Shown in pieces: positions 6,133 to 7,233 of a stretch of DNA of 7,233 nucleotides. The translations under genes were made by a program, and so were the position numbers. Position 1 is the first letter of the stretch. Every line of letters begins with the position of its first letter. The notes beneath the pieces are model-generated. The model saw only the letters and a program-made list of their open reading frames with translations. It made no database searches and was not told where the DNA came from. Source of the DNA: Thermodesulfobacteriota bacterium (GTDB taxonomy: Bacteria > Desulfobacterota > DSM-4660 > Desulfatiglandales > HGW-15); assembly GCA_025454125.1 (NCBI GenBank), contig JALOPA010000455.1, forward strand, positions 1 to 7,233, written 5' to 3'.

Positions 6133-7233
6133 CTAATACCGCGAGGCCATTATGGCCATGAACTCGTCAACCACAGGATCGATGAAGCCGGGATCGTTGA
6201 TGTGTGCATCCAGTTCGATCAGGGGGATGCCTGGATTGATGTATTTTTTCATTGCATCGACAAGAGCCTGGTTCCCTTCAGGCTCCCAATGGGGAAGACC
6301 CTCTCTGTCCGGGAACGAAAACCCTTTGAGGGGGATGAAGACTTTCACCGGACCCTTTGCCCGGTTCAGCTTGTCTGCGATTTCTTTGCCCACCTCGTTC
6401 AGCTCGCTGGGGCGGAGCCGGACCAGGGTGAGATGAGGATTGTAGTTGAAGTGTTTGCGCCGCTTCATGTCCTCGGAAAGGGTTTCCGGGGCGCCCTGAA
6501 CCGTGTAATTGCCGCTTCCCGGGGCCACGACCTGGGGCAGACCCATGTCGCCTGCAGCGGTGAGCCTGTCACCGCGGATCGCGCCGTGAAGTCCTCTCAC
6601 ATAGCGATCGCCGATTTCGTGAAGGTTGAGGTCCAGCACTCCCTGAAACACCCCTTCCCGGATCATATCCTCCATGGCAATGCCGCCTGTGCCGTTCTGG
6701 TGAAAGGCCACCACCTCGAACCCGTGACTCTCCAGAATTTCTTTTGCCCTCAAGGCTCCGGGTGTGGTGGTGCCCAGCATGGACATGGCTACGGGGACAC
6801 CGTGGGGCTTCATGGCCTCGGGCCGCAAACTCTTGACCATCCCGCAAATGGCGCCGGCGGAGTTTTCGAGTATGCGCTTGGTGAGAAAGTTCAACCCCTG
6901 CATATCCGAAACCGTGTGCATGATGGTGAGGTCCTTGGTGCCCACGTAAAACCCGAACTGGTGAGGACCGTTGGCTACGGTTGAGGCCATGAGCCTGGGA
7001 ACCCCGGTCGGCAGAGCCCTCATGGCCGCGCAGGCGATCTCCGTCCCCTGGGCTCCTCCGATCCCGATGACGCCATGAATCCTTCCTTCATCGTAGAGTT
7101 CCCTGGTGATGACCTCGCAGCCCCTGCACATCACTTCCGTGCAGAGCCTCTTGTCTTTGGTTGCCACCGCTTCTTCGAGCGACATGCCCCCTCGAAGGGC
7201 GACTTGTTCCCGCAGAATGCACTCTTCGGTGTG
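6133..7233 (-). CDS. UPF0261/Tm-1-like ATP-binding domain protein (N-terminus outside window)
   Basis: The frame stays open from the stop at 6133 to the window edge, giving 366 residues; the family usually has about 400. The ATG at 7185 is internal: the 16 codons above it are open and read HTEECILREQVALRGG, so the true start lies outside. Recognisable family segments are HGVIGIGGAQGTEIACAAMR, LPTGVPRLMASTVANG, SMLGTTTPGALRAKEILESH, EVVAFHQNGTGGIAMEDMI, PQVVAPGSGNYTVQG, HFNYNPHLTLVR and, near the end, DAHINDPGFIDPVVDEF. In plants the Tm-1 N-terminal domain binds ATP and a viral replicase. The bacterial UPF0261 function is unknown, though such genes often neighbour transporters and catabolic enzymes. 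No signal peptide or membrane segment is visible in the part seen. It is the first gene of the visible cluster. Confidence 0.9.
   Translation of the reverse strand, partial: HTEECILREQVALRGGMSLEEAVATKDKRLCTEVMCRGCEVITRELYDEGRIHGVIGIGGAQGTEIACAAMRALPTGVPRLMASTVANGPHQFGFYVGTKDLTIMHTVSDMQGLNFLTKRILENSAGAICGMVKSLRPEAMKPHGVPVAMSMLGTTTPGALRAKEILESHGFEVVAFHQNGTGGIAMEDMIREGVFQGVLDLNLHEIGDRYVRGLHGAIRGDRLTAAGDMGLPQVVAPGSGNYTVQGAPETLSEDMKRRKHFNYNPHLTLVRLRPSELNEVGKEIADKLNRAKGPVKVFIPLKGFSFPDREGLPHWEPEGNQALVDAMKKYINPGIPLIELDAHINDPGFIDPVVDEFMAIMASRY

Noticed and set aside
6202..6984. 260-residue plus-strand open frame antisense to the UPF0261 gene
   Set aside because: It is fully opposite a conserved gene and shows no recognisable domain, so it is a shadow of codon bias.

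Overview
The window looks like chromosomal DNA from a moderately GC-rich, probably Gram-negative bacterium. Two products carry export signals typical of periplasmic proteins, and the mix of a ribose-type ABC importer, a monocluster ferredoxin and a fumarate-reductase-like flavoprotein would suit an anaerobe such as a Desulfobacterota member. That placement is inference from gene content only. All convincing genes lie on the minus strand, so transcription runs from position 7233 down to 1. Both edge genes are cut by the window.

Right block, in transcription order (7233 to 5161): a UPF0261/Tm-1-like protein missing its N-terminus, a RidA-type enamine/imine deaminase, a small ferredoxin, and a DUF1805 protein. 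The last three are 7 and 3 bases apart and look like a tight operon. A 240-bp gap (4921-5160) follows. It has no gene but holds a plausible sigma70-like promoter, a perfect 6-bp-arm inverted repeat just past the predicted transcription start, and 8-bp direct repeats 21 bp apart.

Left block (4920 to 1): a RbsB-like periplasmic binding protein, a RbsA-like double ATPase, a RbsC-like permease, a small secreted beta-sandwich-like protein, and the N-terminal 343 residues of an FAD flavoprotein of the fumarate reductase/aspartate oxidase superfamily. The ATPase gene is broken. The segment that should encode the first Q-loop is missing (about 22 nt net), so the reading frame shifts and splits the gene. 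As written, the importer cannot be made in its normal form unless this is a sequence error.

Together the genes resemble an uptake and catabolic cassette. An importer brings in a sugar-like compound, a flavoprotein lacking the usual succinate/fumarate residues oxidises something, a ferredoxin may carry the electrons, and RidA may clear reactive enamine/imine intermediates. UPF0261, DUF1805 and the small secreted protein have no assigned role here, and the substrate cannot be read from the sequence.
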